From Muraenolepis orangiensis (taxonomy: Eukaryota > Chordata > Actinopteri > Gadiformes > Muraenolepididae), in the NCBI GenBank assembly GCA_027704905.1, contig CM051007.1, positions 16,949,672 to 17,013,671 of the forward strand: a stretch of 64,000 bases of DNA, in the 5' to 3' direction. Positions 1 to 8,158 of this stretch are shown here, piece by piece. Position numbers and translations under genes: made by a program. Below the pieces are notes generated by a model that ran no database searches, had not been told where the DNA came from, and was given only the letters and a program-made list of their open reading frames with translations. Position 1 is the first letter of the stretch. Every line of letters begins with the position of its first letter.

Positions 1-11
1 CTTTCTCTTAC

Positions 12-50
12 CTGTGCAGGTGGGTTATCTGGAAAATAATAAATGTGAGT
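12..50 (-). other. S100 non-coding exon 1 of a gene lying left of the window
   Basis: On the minus strand a good splice donor (CAG then GTAAGAG) ends an exon at position 12. It is identical to the exon 1 donors of the three complete S100 genes downstream. The start is inferred from the TATA-like element at 75-83. The coding exons would lie before position 1, which implies at least one more S100 copy there. Confidence 0.6.
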
Positions 51-74
51 TGTAAGTAAACGGTAAGCTCACTG

Positions 75-189
75 CCTATATAGCTCGTCTTTCACCCCTC
101 CCATTTTCTCTCTATTGAGAGAAAATGCCCTGAAAACCTGTCAGGTTCCTTAAACCTGTGGAACCACACCGACATTTCAAAGGTGTGGT
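75..189 (-). promoter_or_regulatory. S100 promoter (copy at left edge): TATA box and two inverted repeats
   Basis: The minus strand carries CTATATAGG at 75-83, about 25-35 bases upstream of the expected transcription start. Further upstream are a perfect 10-bp inverted repeat with a 4-nt loop (103-126) and an 8-bp inverted repeat with an 11-nt loop (163-189). All four promoter copies in the window share these elements. No factor-binding assignment is made. Confidence 0.5.
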
Positions 190-392
190 GAAGAAATGTG
201 CATGAATGTATAGAACCGAGCCTACAGCAACACAGTCCTGGGTCATGGCATGGGAGATCTAATGCTCTAGCTCTGGTGCCATGTAAATAGAACTGCATAC
301 CTCTGCTCTCTACCTGTTTATACTTTCCTGTGTATTATATATATATATGCATATAAACCTATAATTCTGCACATATCTCATACATACTCTAT

Positions 393-544
393 ATTTGTTT
401 ATTTTTATTGCATATATTATTTGTATTCTTATGGTGTTGTTTTGTAGACTGAGGGACAGAATGCTTACTCCCCGTAAGCATTCCTATATACTTGTTACAA
501 ATGGCCACTAAAAATATCTTGTATCTTGTATCTTTATATCTTGT
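393..544 (+). mobile_element. 5'-truncated LINE-like 3' end with TATCTTG heptamer tail
   Basis: This segment ends in AAAATATCTTGTATCTTG-type heptamer repeats, the pattern of a non-LTR retrotransposon 3' tail. It is missing from the diverged paralogue at 9460/9461, where the two flanks are directly joined, so it is an insertion of about 152 bp. A related 3' end (shared AAGCATTCC and TACAAATGGC motifs) occurs in every 2.02-kb unit. I saw no clear target-site duplication. Confidence 0.65.
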
Positions 545-1028
545 AAGTTATTTTATACCTGTTTTTAGTAGTGGCTTTTATTTCTTTAAATTCTAGACTA
601 TTTTCCATCTTATTTATCCACTGTACATTATATATTACAATGCACTTTACTGCAACATTTGCACTCTGGTTAGATGCCAAATTATTTTCACTGTATTCAT
701 TGGCTCAGCAGGTGAAGAGGATACATGGGAGGAAGTGGATGTTTGTCTCACGCACTCAACACACATCTTTCAACCGGCTGGACAACTCAACTTCTTGCTT
801 CCAGGTCATGAAGTTGTCCACACGCTGTCTTGTTTGTGGACTGGCTGGCCCTCAGGTGGGGACCCCAAGGACATAGTCAGTGGAAATGGATTTCTGTTTT
901 GGTTAAATGCATGGTTTCTTCTGAGTCTCAAACCGATGAATGGATTTAATAACAAAGTGATATTTGCTTTTATAAGAATCTTTCAGTAAAAGTAGTACGT
1001 AACTGGAGGTGTATGATAATGTAATGTC
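545..1028. other. Non-coding stretch: truncated LINE-like 3' region, then unassigned sequence
   Basis: About 545-695 matches the diverged copy at 9461-9610, including a TGGTTAGATGCCAAA motif seen in fish retroelement 3' ends, but it lacks the terminal CAATGACAATA and pentamer tail present near 9630. From about 696 to 1028 I see only short unconvincing reading frames and no recognisable family. The same stretch recurs at 8311-8794, 51331-51814 and 59018-59501. Confidence 0.4.
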
Positions 1029-1088
1029 TTCCACCGCAGGCTGAAAACCCATCTCTTCAGGACACACTTCCCGGATCCTTCCTCGTAG
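1029..1088 (+). pseudogene. L2-like LINE reverse transcriptase C-terminal remnant (U1)
   Basis: Twenty codons read FHRRLKTHLFRTHFPDPSS then stop. They match the KTHLFR-type C-terminus common in fish L2/CR1-clade LINE ORFs. About 100 bp of AT-rich 3' flank follows before the gypsy sequence. The element is strongly 5'-truncated. Confidence 0.55.
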
Positions 1089-1186
1089 CGCTATGTCGAT
1101 TATCTAAGTAGATTACATATTATAGATAGGTAGATATTGTTCTAGATATGTTTTTTCTAGATGTTTTCCAACTTATTGTACTTGCC

Positions 1187-2977
1187 TTACACTTTTACCT
1201 GAATTATTGTACTTCTACCTGAGCACTGGTTCAGTTCTTGGAGACTTGTTAGAAAGGAAATGCACTTTTGACTTCTGGTGACGAGTTGTTCTCTTACCTT
1301 CCTTTGTTGAAGCACACTATTGCACACTAACGGTGCAAGCTGCTTAATGGGAGTAGCAGCACCGATATCAATATCATGGGTTAGCACATTGGTACATGAT
1401 GGCACATCATTGAACAGAGTGGGACAGGAGTGAAGTAAACTTATTATATCACTCCTCTGACATTCAGTCAGAGACGACAGATGTATTTCTAAGCTTGACA
1501 GAAACTCTGAGTTTGATAGCCTACCACAGTGTGGACCATCAGCCAACATGGTCAAACCATCATCAGACATGACTTCTGCACAAACCAGAGAAGCGGAGAT
1601 CGTATCAGGGGCGGCAGTCTCCGGAGTTTTTTCCTGCTTCCCCTGGACAGCCTCTCTGGAATGATAAGACTTGATCATGTTAATGTGGCATAACCAAGTT
1701 TTCCTTCGCCACTCAGGCGTGTGGATAATGTAATCTGTGTCAGACACTTTACGGTCCACTGCATAGGGTCCTGAGAAACGGGCAGTAAGAGCAGATCCAG
1801 GCATGGGTAGTAGAACCAGAACTTGATCCCCAGGTTGAAACCGGCGCTCCACCGCCTTCCTGTCAAACCTCCTTTTCATTCTCTCTTGAGAGGAAGAGAG
1901 AGCCTCTTTTGCCACTGTCAATGCACAACGCAGCCGTTTCTTACACTGAGAGACAAAGTCCACCACCTTAATCTTCTTAGTGGGGTTAGACATAAACCGC
2001 TCCTTTAACACCTTAAGGGGGCCACGCACATTGTGCCCAAACACAAGTTCAGCTGGGCTAAATCCAAGAGACTCTTGCTTTGCGTCACGGATAGCAAAGA
2101 GAACAAAGGGGACTCCCTCATCCCATTGTTTTCCTGTATCTCCACAGTACTTCCTTAACATGGACTTTAAAGTTTGATGCCAGCGCTCCAGCGCGCCCTG
2201 TGACTCTGGGTGATATGCACTAGACACTGCGTGAGAGACACCTAAAGACTGCAAAGTCTGCTTAAAGGTCCTGGAAAGGAAATGAGTTCCTTGATCAGTC
2301 TGCACGATTTTTGGTAACCCAAAGGTAGTAAAGAACTTAGTCAGCGCTTTTGTGATGGCTGGAGCGGTGATTCTTCGTAGAGGAATTGCCTCAGGAAAAC
2401 GAGTGGTAACACACATAACAGTTAACAAAAACTGGTGATCAACTTTTGTCCTGGGCAAAGGACCAACACAGTCTACAATGACATGATCAAATGGCTCACC
2501 AACAGCAGGGATAGGCCGCAACGGCGCTGGAGGCACTACCTGGTTCGGTTTTCCCACAATTTGGCAGGTGCGGAAAGTGTTATAAAAACGCACCGCATCA
2601 GCTTTCAGTCCTGGCCAGAAGAAGTGTCTTAGGATACGGTCATACGTCTTAGTGATCCCTAGATGTCCAGACCATAAATGTTCGTGTGCTAGCTCAAGAA
2701 CATGCTGTCGACAACCAACCGGTACCACTATCTGTTGAACTGTGCCCCAGGCATCACCTGGCCGTGAAATCCAGTTACGCATCAGCACCCCGTTACTCAT
2801 AATAAATGTCTGCTTCTCACTGCACTTACTAGGAGCCTCAACAACCGCAGCGAAACACTTGCCTACGGACGGATCTGCTTTCTGAGCGCTGATGAGTGCA
2901 TTTCGGGTCAGCGGCAGTGATACCTCAGCAACAGTAGTACGTTCTGCTACCTTGTCCGACTCCTGGGACGACCCACT
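1187..2977 (-). CDS. Ty3/gypsy (Gmr1-like?) integrase region of pol, U1, partial
   Basis: The frame is open from the LTR edge at 2977 to a stop at 1187; the first ATG is at 2800, giving 537 residues from that Met. Integrase inserts retroelement cDNA into host DNA. Counting from the Met, the catalytic triad is D110, D169 and E205 with the exact 35-residue D-E spacing. The N-terminal zinc motif has its histidines (HEHLWSGH, 39-46), but the first Cys of the C-x2-C pair is Phe76 (codon 2575-2573) and only C79 remains. A GPY motif lies at 344-346. Residues 475-487 (HDIDIGAATPIKQ) resemble the segment that normally leads into gypsy reverse transcriptase, after which homology fades. Integrase before RT is the order of Gmr1-like elements. 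U1 alone lacks 9 bp near 2748. No RT follows, so this is a fragment. Confidence 0.8.
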   Translation of the reverse strand, partial: SGSSQESDKVAERTTVAEVSLPLTRNALISAQKADPSVGKCFAAVVEAPSKCSEKQTFIMSNGVLMRNWISRPGDAWGTVQQIVVPVGCRQHVLELAHEHLWSGHLGITKTYDRILRHFFWPGLKADAVRFYNTFRTCQIVGKPNQVVPPAPLRPIPAVGEPFDHVIVDCVGPLPRTKVDHQFLLTVMCVTTRFPEAIPLRRITAPAITKALTKFFTTFGLPKIVQTDQGTHFLSRTFKQTLQSLGVSHAVSSAYHPESQGALERWHQTLKSMLRKYCGDTGKQWDEGVPFVLFAIRDAKQESLGFSPAELVFGHNVRGPLKVLKERFMSNPTKKIKVVDFVSQCKKRLRCALTVAKEALSSSQERMKRRFDRKAVERRFQPGDQVLVLLPMPGSALTARFSGPYAVDRKVSDTDYIIHTPEWRRKTWLCHINMIKSYHSREAVQGKQEKTPETAAPDTISASLVCAEVMSDDGLTMLADGPHCGRLSNSEFLSSLEIHLSSLTECQRSDIISLLHSCPTLFNDVPSCTNVLTHDIDIGAATPIKQLAPLVCNSVLQQRKVREQLVTRSQKCISFLTSLQELNQCSGRSTIIQVKV

Positions 2978-3422
2978 TGTTACGACCCCATACCAGATCT
3001 AGGGGATATGGGATATAACAATATAAAAACCGGGGGGACAAGAACCAGAGGAGATGGGAGAATACAAAAATAAACAAGGTTTATTGTGAAAGGGTAACAA
3101 AACAGGTTTCCGAGAAACACATGAAATGAAAACTACTAACCGTACACTAACTGATCAAAATACAAGTAACGCTAAATAGCCACAACCTAAACTTCCACGG
3201 ACAACCTACAAAACTAAGATATCTAATACCGCCGTCGTCTCAAACAGAACCCACAAGAACAACTCGGGAGTTGTCGTCTGGCCCACTGGCCCCATGGAAG
3301 TGTCTCTCCCAGCCTTTTATCCTCTTATCCTGATTGAGCACACCTGTGCTCAATCAAGCCGTTACCTGGGAGAAACGATAAGAACACACAAACACTACGG
3401 CTACACACACACAGCCGTAACA
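2978..3422 (-). mobile_element. Gypsy LTR (U1), 445 bp
   Basis: On the minus strand it begins TGTTACGG and ends CGTAACA, giving the TG...CA ends and short inverted repeat expected of an LTR. AATAAA is on the minus strand at 3085-3080. On the 5' side (minus) it is immediately preceded by a G8 tract after AUGU-like sequence (3430-3423), a plausible polypurine tract, so it behaves as a 3' LTR of the element that supplied the RNase H at 3548-3772. On its other side it abuts integrase coding sequence with no gag or leader. Confidence 0.8.
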
Positions 3423-3547
3423 CCCCCCCCACATAAGAGCAAACGTGTAGTTTGCAATATGTAAGAGTAACTGAAAATATGTATAGTGTAAATATGATGT
3501 AGTGCAATGAGTGAAAAATGTACTGGCGGAGATAACTGCAGACCATC

Positions 3548-3772
3548 TCACCCACGGGACAGTGCGTCCGCCACCACGTTGTCTGCCCCCTTTTTGTGCT
3601 TGATCTCCAAGTTGTAGCCCTGCACCAACAGGGCCCAACGCATCAACCGCTGGTTGTGGTTGTACATCTGAGCTAAAAACACAAGGGGGTTATGGTCGGT
3701 GTACACAATCACTGGGTGTGAACTAGAGCCAACATACACTTCGAAGTGCTGGAGAGCAAGGAGCATGGCCAT
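3548..3772 (-). pseudogene. Gypsy RNase H C-terminal fragment (U1)
   Basis: The 74 residues include VYTDHNPLVFL (Asp26) and the terminal HKKGADNVVADALSR block (Asp69), both typical of Ty3/gypsy RNase H. A stop then follows directly, with about 117 bp of non-coding DNA, a G8 tract and the LTR. RNase H is therefore the last pol domain, as expected when integrase lies upstream of RT. The 5' part is missing: the frame meets an L2 tail at 3777. Confidence 0.8.
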
Positions 3773-3776
3773 AGCA

Positions 3777-3828
3777 TTGGATAAAAGCGTCTGCTAAACG
3801 ACTGTAATGTAATATAATGTAATGTAAG
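3777..3828 (+). mobile_element. L2/Una-type LINE or SINE 3' tail abutting RNase H (U1)
   Basis: TTGGATAAAAGCGTCTGC, then CTAAACGAC and TGTAA-type repeats, match the conserved stem-loop and tail of eel UnaL2-like LINEs and their partner SINEs. Only about 52 bp is present. It marks the point where the RNase H fragment loses its upstream part. Confidence 0.75.
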
Positions 3829-4463
3829 GCTAGTTATATTTGCCTTGAAACATAATGGAGGATATAAAGACCGTATAAAGACCAAAATATCCCATTCTTA
3901 CTACTCAGCCACATTTATCACAAAACACTTTCACACACACATTTGATCTTTGACCAACCACCAGTGGCGGCTGGCCCATAGGGGGCGATGGGGCGCCGCC
4001 CCCCCTAAACCACACGTACAAACAAAATATAAAAAAATATATACATTTTTTAATAGATATATATAAATTGTCAATATGTGTGTGTTTAAAATATGGAATG
4101 CACCCAGAAATATGTGTAAAATATGATTTTTAAATAATTTGCGCAACATAATATGCTTTTCCTAGTACACATATGCCTAGTACACTGCAGCTTTAAGGGC
4201 GCATTTGTATGACGCTGCTGCTGGAGTGCTTTTCAAATCGCCCCACGGAGGCGGGTCTCTGTAGCAGTTTAGCCAATTGCTGAATCAAGATATAAACGAG
4301 TGACATAAAATGTAGCCAATCAGCGTCCTCAAAACGTCTTCCGGGAGGGCGCTTTTCAAATCGACCCTCCCGGAAGACTTTGGAGCATCGAGCATCGTCA
4401 TTTGTGTGTGTCACATATTATGCTCTGTCTCTGCGGGCGCCATTTTAACTACAACTTTCAACA

Positions 4464-4754
4464 ATGGCGAGCGTGAGCACTACCCCAAGACTCAACCCGG
4501 TCCCTAACTCGGTGAGCACTACCCCAAGACTCAACCCGGTCCCTAACTCGGTGAGCACTACCCCAAGACTCAACCCGGTCCCTAACGCGGTGAGCACTAC
4601 CCCAAGACTCAACCCGGTCCCTAACTCGGTGACATCTCTCATTCAAGAGCCGTTTGAGAGAAGAAGTTTGGCGGACAAACTTAAGGTGAAAGATCTGGGC
4701 CCAGATCAACCTGATCTTGTGTTTTCATGTTTTCATTTTCTGACTGACATTTGA
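4464..4754 (+). pseudogene. hAT transposase N-terminal relic with 13-residue repeats (U1)
   Basis: The 96-codon frame starts MASVST, has four tandem 13-residue repeats (VSTTPRLNPVPNS; residues 4-55), then a segment reading RRSLADKLKVKDLGPDQPDL. That segment resembles the N-terminal part of fish hAT transposases with KLxxKxLGPxxPDL-type motifs. Homology stops and the frame ends 10 residues later. No zinc finger, DDE core or dimerisation domain follows. It could be a translated short peptide or simply the relic left by an internal deletion; the sequence cannot decide. Confidence 0.5.
4473..4628 (+). repeat. 39-bp minisatellite, four copies (U1)
   Basis: Four direct 39-bp units beginning GTGAGCACTACC, in frame. 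The third unit ends AACGCG instead of AACTCG. Confidence 0.95.
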
Positions 4755-5212
4755 GTTAAGTTTCTCAGTTAGAGAGATACAATTTTCTATGTTTTACTGC
4801 ATTTTACTGCAGCAACCCTGCACACTTACTCCTCAGAATGGACTAACAAGTCACTCAATTACAGTTTTATCTATGGGACCGTGTCATTTCAGTTTTTGAG
4901 CAGCCCCGAGCAAAAGCAATGGTGTGTTGGAGGATGTTGTTTTTACATGTCCCAAGGAAGGTCTTTATATGTTGACATCCATTGACACACTTATTTGAAT
5001 TTAAAAAACAACACTGAACAGTTAATGAGTGTGTGGGTTGGAGTTGGAATACAGTTCTTGATATTGTAATAAAAGTCCTGATTGAAATGTCTTTTCAGCA
5101 ATTTTTTAGATGTGTTAATATTTAGGTTAAGCTAATTCTCATTTAGATGTATAGTATAGCTTTGGTTTGCTTGGTATTGGTTTGCTTGTCCTGGTAAGCT
5201 AACTTGGTAATA

Positions 5213-5497
5213 GAAGTTGAACAAACAAAGTTTTACATGTTGAGCCAACTTCATAGACATTTGTAAAAACTTGATAAAATAAGTTTAACCAACATCTTTT
5301 TAAGTTATCTTAACTAATATTTTCTAGTCCAAATAACTTGACACATGAAGTTGTCAACAGACTACAAGTTGTATCAACTAATTTATTGAAGTGTAATCAA
5401 CTAAATGTTGAATCAAATTGACTAAACTTAACTCAGTCAAAGCAACAAGATGACTTGACTTAGTCAAGTTGAGTCAACAAATCATTTTTAACAGTGT
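5213..5497 (-). mobile_element. AT-rich repeat inside hAT with CACTG end (possible CACTA-like MITE fragment)
   Basis: The stretch is dense in AAGTTG, GTCAAC and TCAACT words and ends with a CACTGTTAAAAATG terminus on the minus strand. Similar CACTG ends occur in fish EnSpm/CACTA-type repeats. I could not find the matching second end, so this is tentative. It recurs at about 48215-48499, 55908-56192 and 63670-63955. Confidence 0.3.
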
Positions 5498-5771
5498 AGC
5501 TGTTCAACTTGATGAAGGCTACAGGATAGGGATCTGTCAACACAATGAGGAGGTGGACAAAAACACATCCTGTCTAAAAGAATAGACTGTGTGAAGTTCT
5601 GTGGTGCCTTTGAGCTGGCCTTGCGTGGCCATGATGAAAGTGATGGACAGAAGGGCGACATTTCAATACAAAAAGTAATTGTATATAATGTAATTAACAA
5701 TATGTAATTGTAAAAAAAAAATGGTATAGCCCCCCCTGGTGAAAAATGCACCAGCCGCCACTGCCAACCAC

Positions 5772-6245
5772 TCAAATATGGAAGGAAACCCTCTGATACT
5801 TAAGAGAGCCTCCTCCAGCAGGGGGCTCTCTGGTGGGCCACCTGGTGGTCAAGCAGAGGAACAGCAGCACTAGCTCCCATCAGCACCACCTCGACCAGCA
5901 GCACCAGCACTAGGCAGACGGGAGCCCTGTCTAACGATTGAACACTTCCTCCACCTTCTCCACAAAGAGGAGCAGACTGAGAGCATGTGGCTGTAAAAGA
6001 TACATGCTGCCATCTGATAAAAAAATGTATATGAGACCTTAAGTTAATGTATTATAATACATGTATTATTAGGACATGACAATGCTTTATTATGTTATGC
6101 TTTATTATGTTTCACATGAGTCCACATTTATGCATGGCCAGACTATACCCCTTGAGGACATTGTGGGGAAACCAGTCTCTGGTCTCAAAACTGGTGTGTC
6201 CAGTCTCAAACACGTTCTGAACTCCCGTCTCATGTCAGGACGGCA
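5772..6245. other. Non-coding stretch with no assignable feature
   Basis: The interval holds a CAGCAGCACC-rich segment (about 5850-5920), AT-rich DNA with a direct repeat of GCTTTATTATGTT (6083-6110), and the unassigned beginning of the following LINE fragment. No convincing coding frame is visible. The same interval recurs at 48774-49247 and 56469-56942. Confidence 0.4.
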
Positions 6246-6626
6246 GAGTCCCTCGCCAGCTTCCGCAAGAGACTCAAGACCCACCTGTTCAGAGTCCACC
6301 TGGACTCTCCTTGACCCCTCCTTCTCCTTTGTGAAACCCCTAAACTTGCTTAAGTCCTGACATTAATAGCTCTTAGCATGTTGTATATGTTAGCAAGTGT
6401 ATATCCTTAATGTTGATAACACGCTCTTATCACAGCTACTTAAGCAGGTGACCTAGCAGTACGAAATTGTGTTATTCATCTTGTTAAAATGAATACTTGT
6501 GAACTGCTGTATTTTTATGTTTGCGTACCCCAGTGTTATGCTATTGTCTGCTTCAACTAATGTACACCTTGTAAGTCGCTTTGGATAAAAGCGTCTGCCA
6601 AATGCCCTAAATGTAAATGTAAATGT
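6246..6626 (+). mobile_element. L2-like LINE 3' end: RT C-terminus, 3' UTR and tail (U1)
   Basis: Codons 6246-6314 read ESLASFRKRLKTHLFRVHL...stop, the C-terminal pattern of fish L2-clade reverse transcriptase ORFs. The 3' UTR ends with TTGGATAAAAGCGTCTGCC and three ATGTAA-type repeats (to 6626). The element is 5'-truncated. It ends only about 65 bp from the S100 polyadenylation signal on the opposite strand, so the two face each other tail to tail. Confidence 0.75.
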
Positions 6627-6734
6627 ACAATAATAAAGAACAACAAATATACACAGACACAAATGTACAAGTACAACACTGAATGTCATTTTATTGCAGT
6701 ACATGTATTACATGTCATACAGTACATTGATGTA

Positions 6735-7400
6735 TTACTTTGAATCAGTGTGCTTAGTGACGATCATGTGGATGGCCAAGGACAGACCGGTCATCAAGAT
6801 GCAGTACTCCTTAAAGTCCATGCTGCCGTCCTTGTCCTCGTCCAGCTCCTTCATCACATCCCCCAGTATGCCATCCTGCACGGAGCACAAGCAGCAGACC
6901 ATGCATGCTTCTTTAGTTTATTGTTTTATTGCACAAAAGAACATATTTAACCAGGTGGGGCTCATTGAGATTTAACATTTATTTTACAAGAGAGACCTGG
7001 CCAAGATAGCAGCAGCAGCATACAATACAATACAATATCATACATACCGTGAACAATGTACAACACCACATAAGAATCACCCTTTGACACATTTGCATGG
7101 CAGAGAAGAAGCAAGAGCTTCGAGGCTGCTTTCATCATTGTATTGTGACAGGGTCACAATACTTAAATTCAATAGCAGACAGGTTAATATGTTTTTCAAA
7201 TAGATGTATGAAAGTAAACATAGTGAAGCACTTGTGTGACTCACCCCAGGGAGTTGAGGCAGTTGTTCTGCCATCATCTTAGAAAGTTCCTTCTTGCTAA
7301 TTGTTGTGGGATTGTCCCCTTCTTCAGAAGCTGCGTATTTTACAAATGTTCCATATAAGAGGGCCAGACCGGTCTCCAGGGCAGTAAATGCTTCAGCCAT
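6735..7400 (-). CDS. S100-family EF-hand calcium-binding protein, copy A (two coding exons)
   Basis: The coding exons are 7400-7245 (52 codons, starting MAEAFTALETGLALL) and 6875-6735 (46 codons plus TAA). They join in phase 0 across a 369-bp intron with donor GTGAGT and acceptor TGCAG. The 98-residue product is typical S100 size. It has an N-terminal S100-type pseudo EF-hand around residues 22-38 (EEGD...SKKEL), apparently about two residues longer than the usual 14-residue loop. A canonical C-terminal EF loop follows at residues 64-75 (DEDKDGSMDFKE) with every Ca ligand present, then a hydrophobic helix at 77-92. S100 proteins act as Ca-dependent dimers binding target peptides. Exon 2 starts at 7429 after TTTTCTAG, the start codon has A at -3 and G at +4, a non-coding exon 1 lies at about 7815-7778, and AATAAA is at 6695-6690. 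I cannot assign the paralogue. Confidence 0.88.
6935..7160. repeat. Dispersed repeat in S100 intron 2 (copy A), shared with the 2.02-kb array
   Basis: The segment from the ACATATTTAACCAGGT motif through GAGACCTGGCCAAGA and a short CAG run to the GTGACAGGGT motif matches 10049-10268 of the 2.02-kb unit with scattered differences. This indicates an interspersed element in the intron. I do not recognise the family. Confidence 0.7.
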
Positions 7401-7543
7401 ATTTGTCTGGTTTAGCAAGACCGGTTGAGCTAGAAAAGATTGCACAGTCAATCAAAATGAATCAATACTTTCAATTAAAATTCACCAGACATGTTTGTTG
7501 ACATTACAGCATCCATGTTAAATCACCTACATAAACATAAAAA

Positions 7544-7553
7544 ATATATATAC

Positions 7554-7589
<36 letters not shown>

Positions 7590-7599
7590 GTATATATAT
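7544..7599. repeat. AT microsatellite in intron 1 of S100 copy A
   Basis: A run of TA dinucleotides is interrupted by two ACGT steps. Its length differs among the three S100 copies: shortest here, longest in copy B. Confidence 0.9.
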
Positions 7600-7840
7600 T
7601 TTTACATACATATATATAAATATATATATACACACACATCTATACAGAAATTGTACAGAAATTAAAATTTTATATATATTTAATATATATATATAGAAAT
7701 ACACACATAAAACACAAAATGTGTACATTTCTGTACATTTCTGTTTGTTCATTTCTCAAAATTGTTCTTTCTCTTACCTGTGCAGGTGGGTTATCTGGAA
7801 AATAATAAATGTGAGTTGTAAGTAAACGGTAAGCTCACTG

Positions 7841-7955
7841 CCTATATAGCTCGTCTTTCACCCCTCCCATTTTCTCTCTATTGAGAGAAAATGCCCTGAA
7901 AACCTGTCAGGTTCCTTAAACCTGTGGAACCACACCGACATTTCAAAGGTGTGGT
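7841..7955 (-). promoter_or_regulatory. S100 copy A promoter
   Basis: The TATA-like CTATATAGG lies at 7841-7849 on the minus strand. Upstream are the 10-bp perfect inverted repeat at 7869-7892 and the 8-bp inverted repeat at 7929-7955. The predicted start near 7815 gives a non-coding exon 1 of roughly 38 bases ending at the donor at 7778. Confidence 0.55.
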
Positions 7956-8158
7956 GAAGAAATGTGCATGAATGTATAGAACCGAGCCTACAGCAACACA
8001 GTCCTGGGTCATGGCATGGGAGATCTAATGCTCTAGCTCTGGTGCCATGTAAATAGAACTGCATACCTCTGCTCTCTACCTGTTTATACTTTCCTGTGTA
8101 TTATATATATATATGCATATAAACCTATAATTCTGCACATATCTCATACATACTCTAT

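Larger units (their letters stand above)
3962..5763 (+). mobile_element. Non-autonomous hAT-type DNA transposon (U1), 1802 bp
   Basis: The left end reads CAGTGGCGGCTGG and the right end is its exact reverse complement, a 13-bp terminal inverted repeat. Both ends are flanked by the perfect 8-bp duplication CCAACCAC (3954-3961 and 5764-5771). CAG ends plus 8-bp duplications are hAT hallmarks. Inside are CCAAT motifs near 4272 and 4313, a 14-bp perfect inverted repeat (4336-4349 with 4365-4378), a short transposase N-terminal relic (4464-4754) and an AT-rich tail. There is no catalytic domain, so it would need a transposase supplied elsewhere. Confidence 0.85.
1..7766. repeat. 7.77-kb tandem unit, copy U1 (complete)
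   Basis: Position 1 matches 7767 and the sequences then run in parallel, giving a 7766-bp direct repeat. In + order the unit holds the S100 promoter and exon 1 of a gene whose coding exons lie left of the window, LINE 3' ends, a minus-strand gypsy integrase ORF, an LTR, an RNase H fragment, an L2 tail, a hAT element, another L2 3' end, and the coding exons of the next S100 gene. Private changes include a 9-bp deletion in the integrase near 2748 and a G at 2834 where the right-hand copies have T. Confidence 0.95.

Noticed and set aside
690..720. GGCTCAGCAGG resembling a tRNA A-box
   Set aside because: No B-box at a suitable distance and no SINE body.
571..989. Two overlapping plus-strand frames of 84 and 101 codons near each unit start
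   Set aside because: Low-complexity composition, overlapping frames, no homology I recognise, and they lie in retroelement-derived DNA.
2978..3422. Possible endogenous retrovirus instead of a gypsy LTR
   Set aside because: Neighbouring RNase H and integrase are Ty3/gypsy type and no envelope-like frame is present.
7401..7451. Upstream in-frame ATG extending the S100 coding exon by 17 codons
   Set aside because: It lies across the TTTTCTAG splice acceptor at 7430, in intron 1; the Met at 7400 starts a normal S100 N-terminus.
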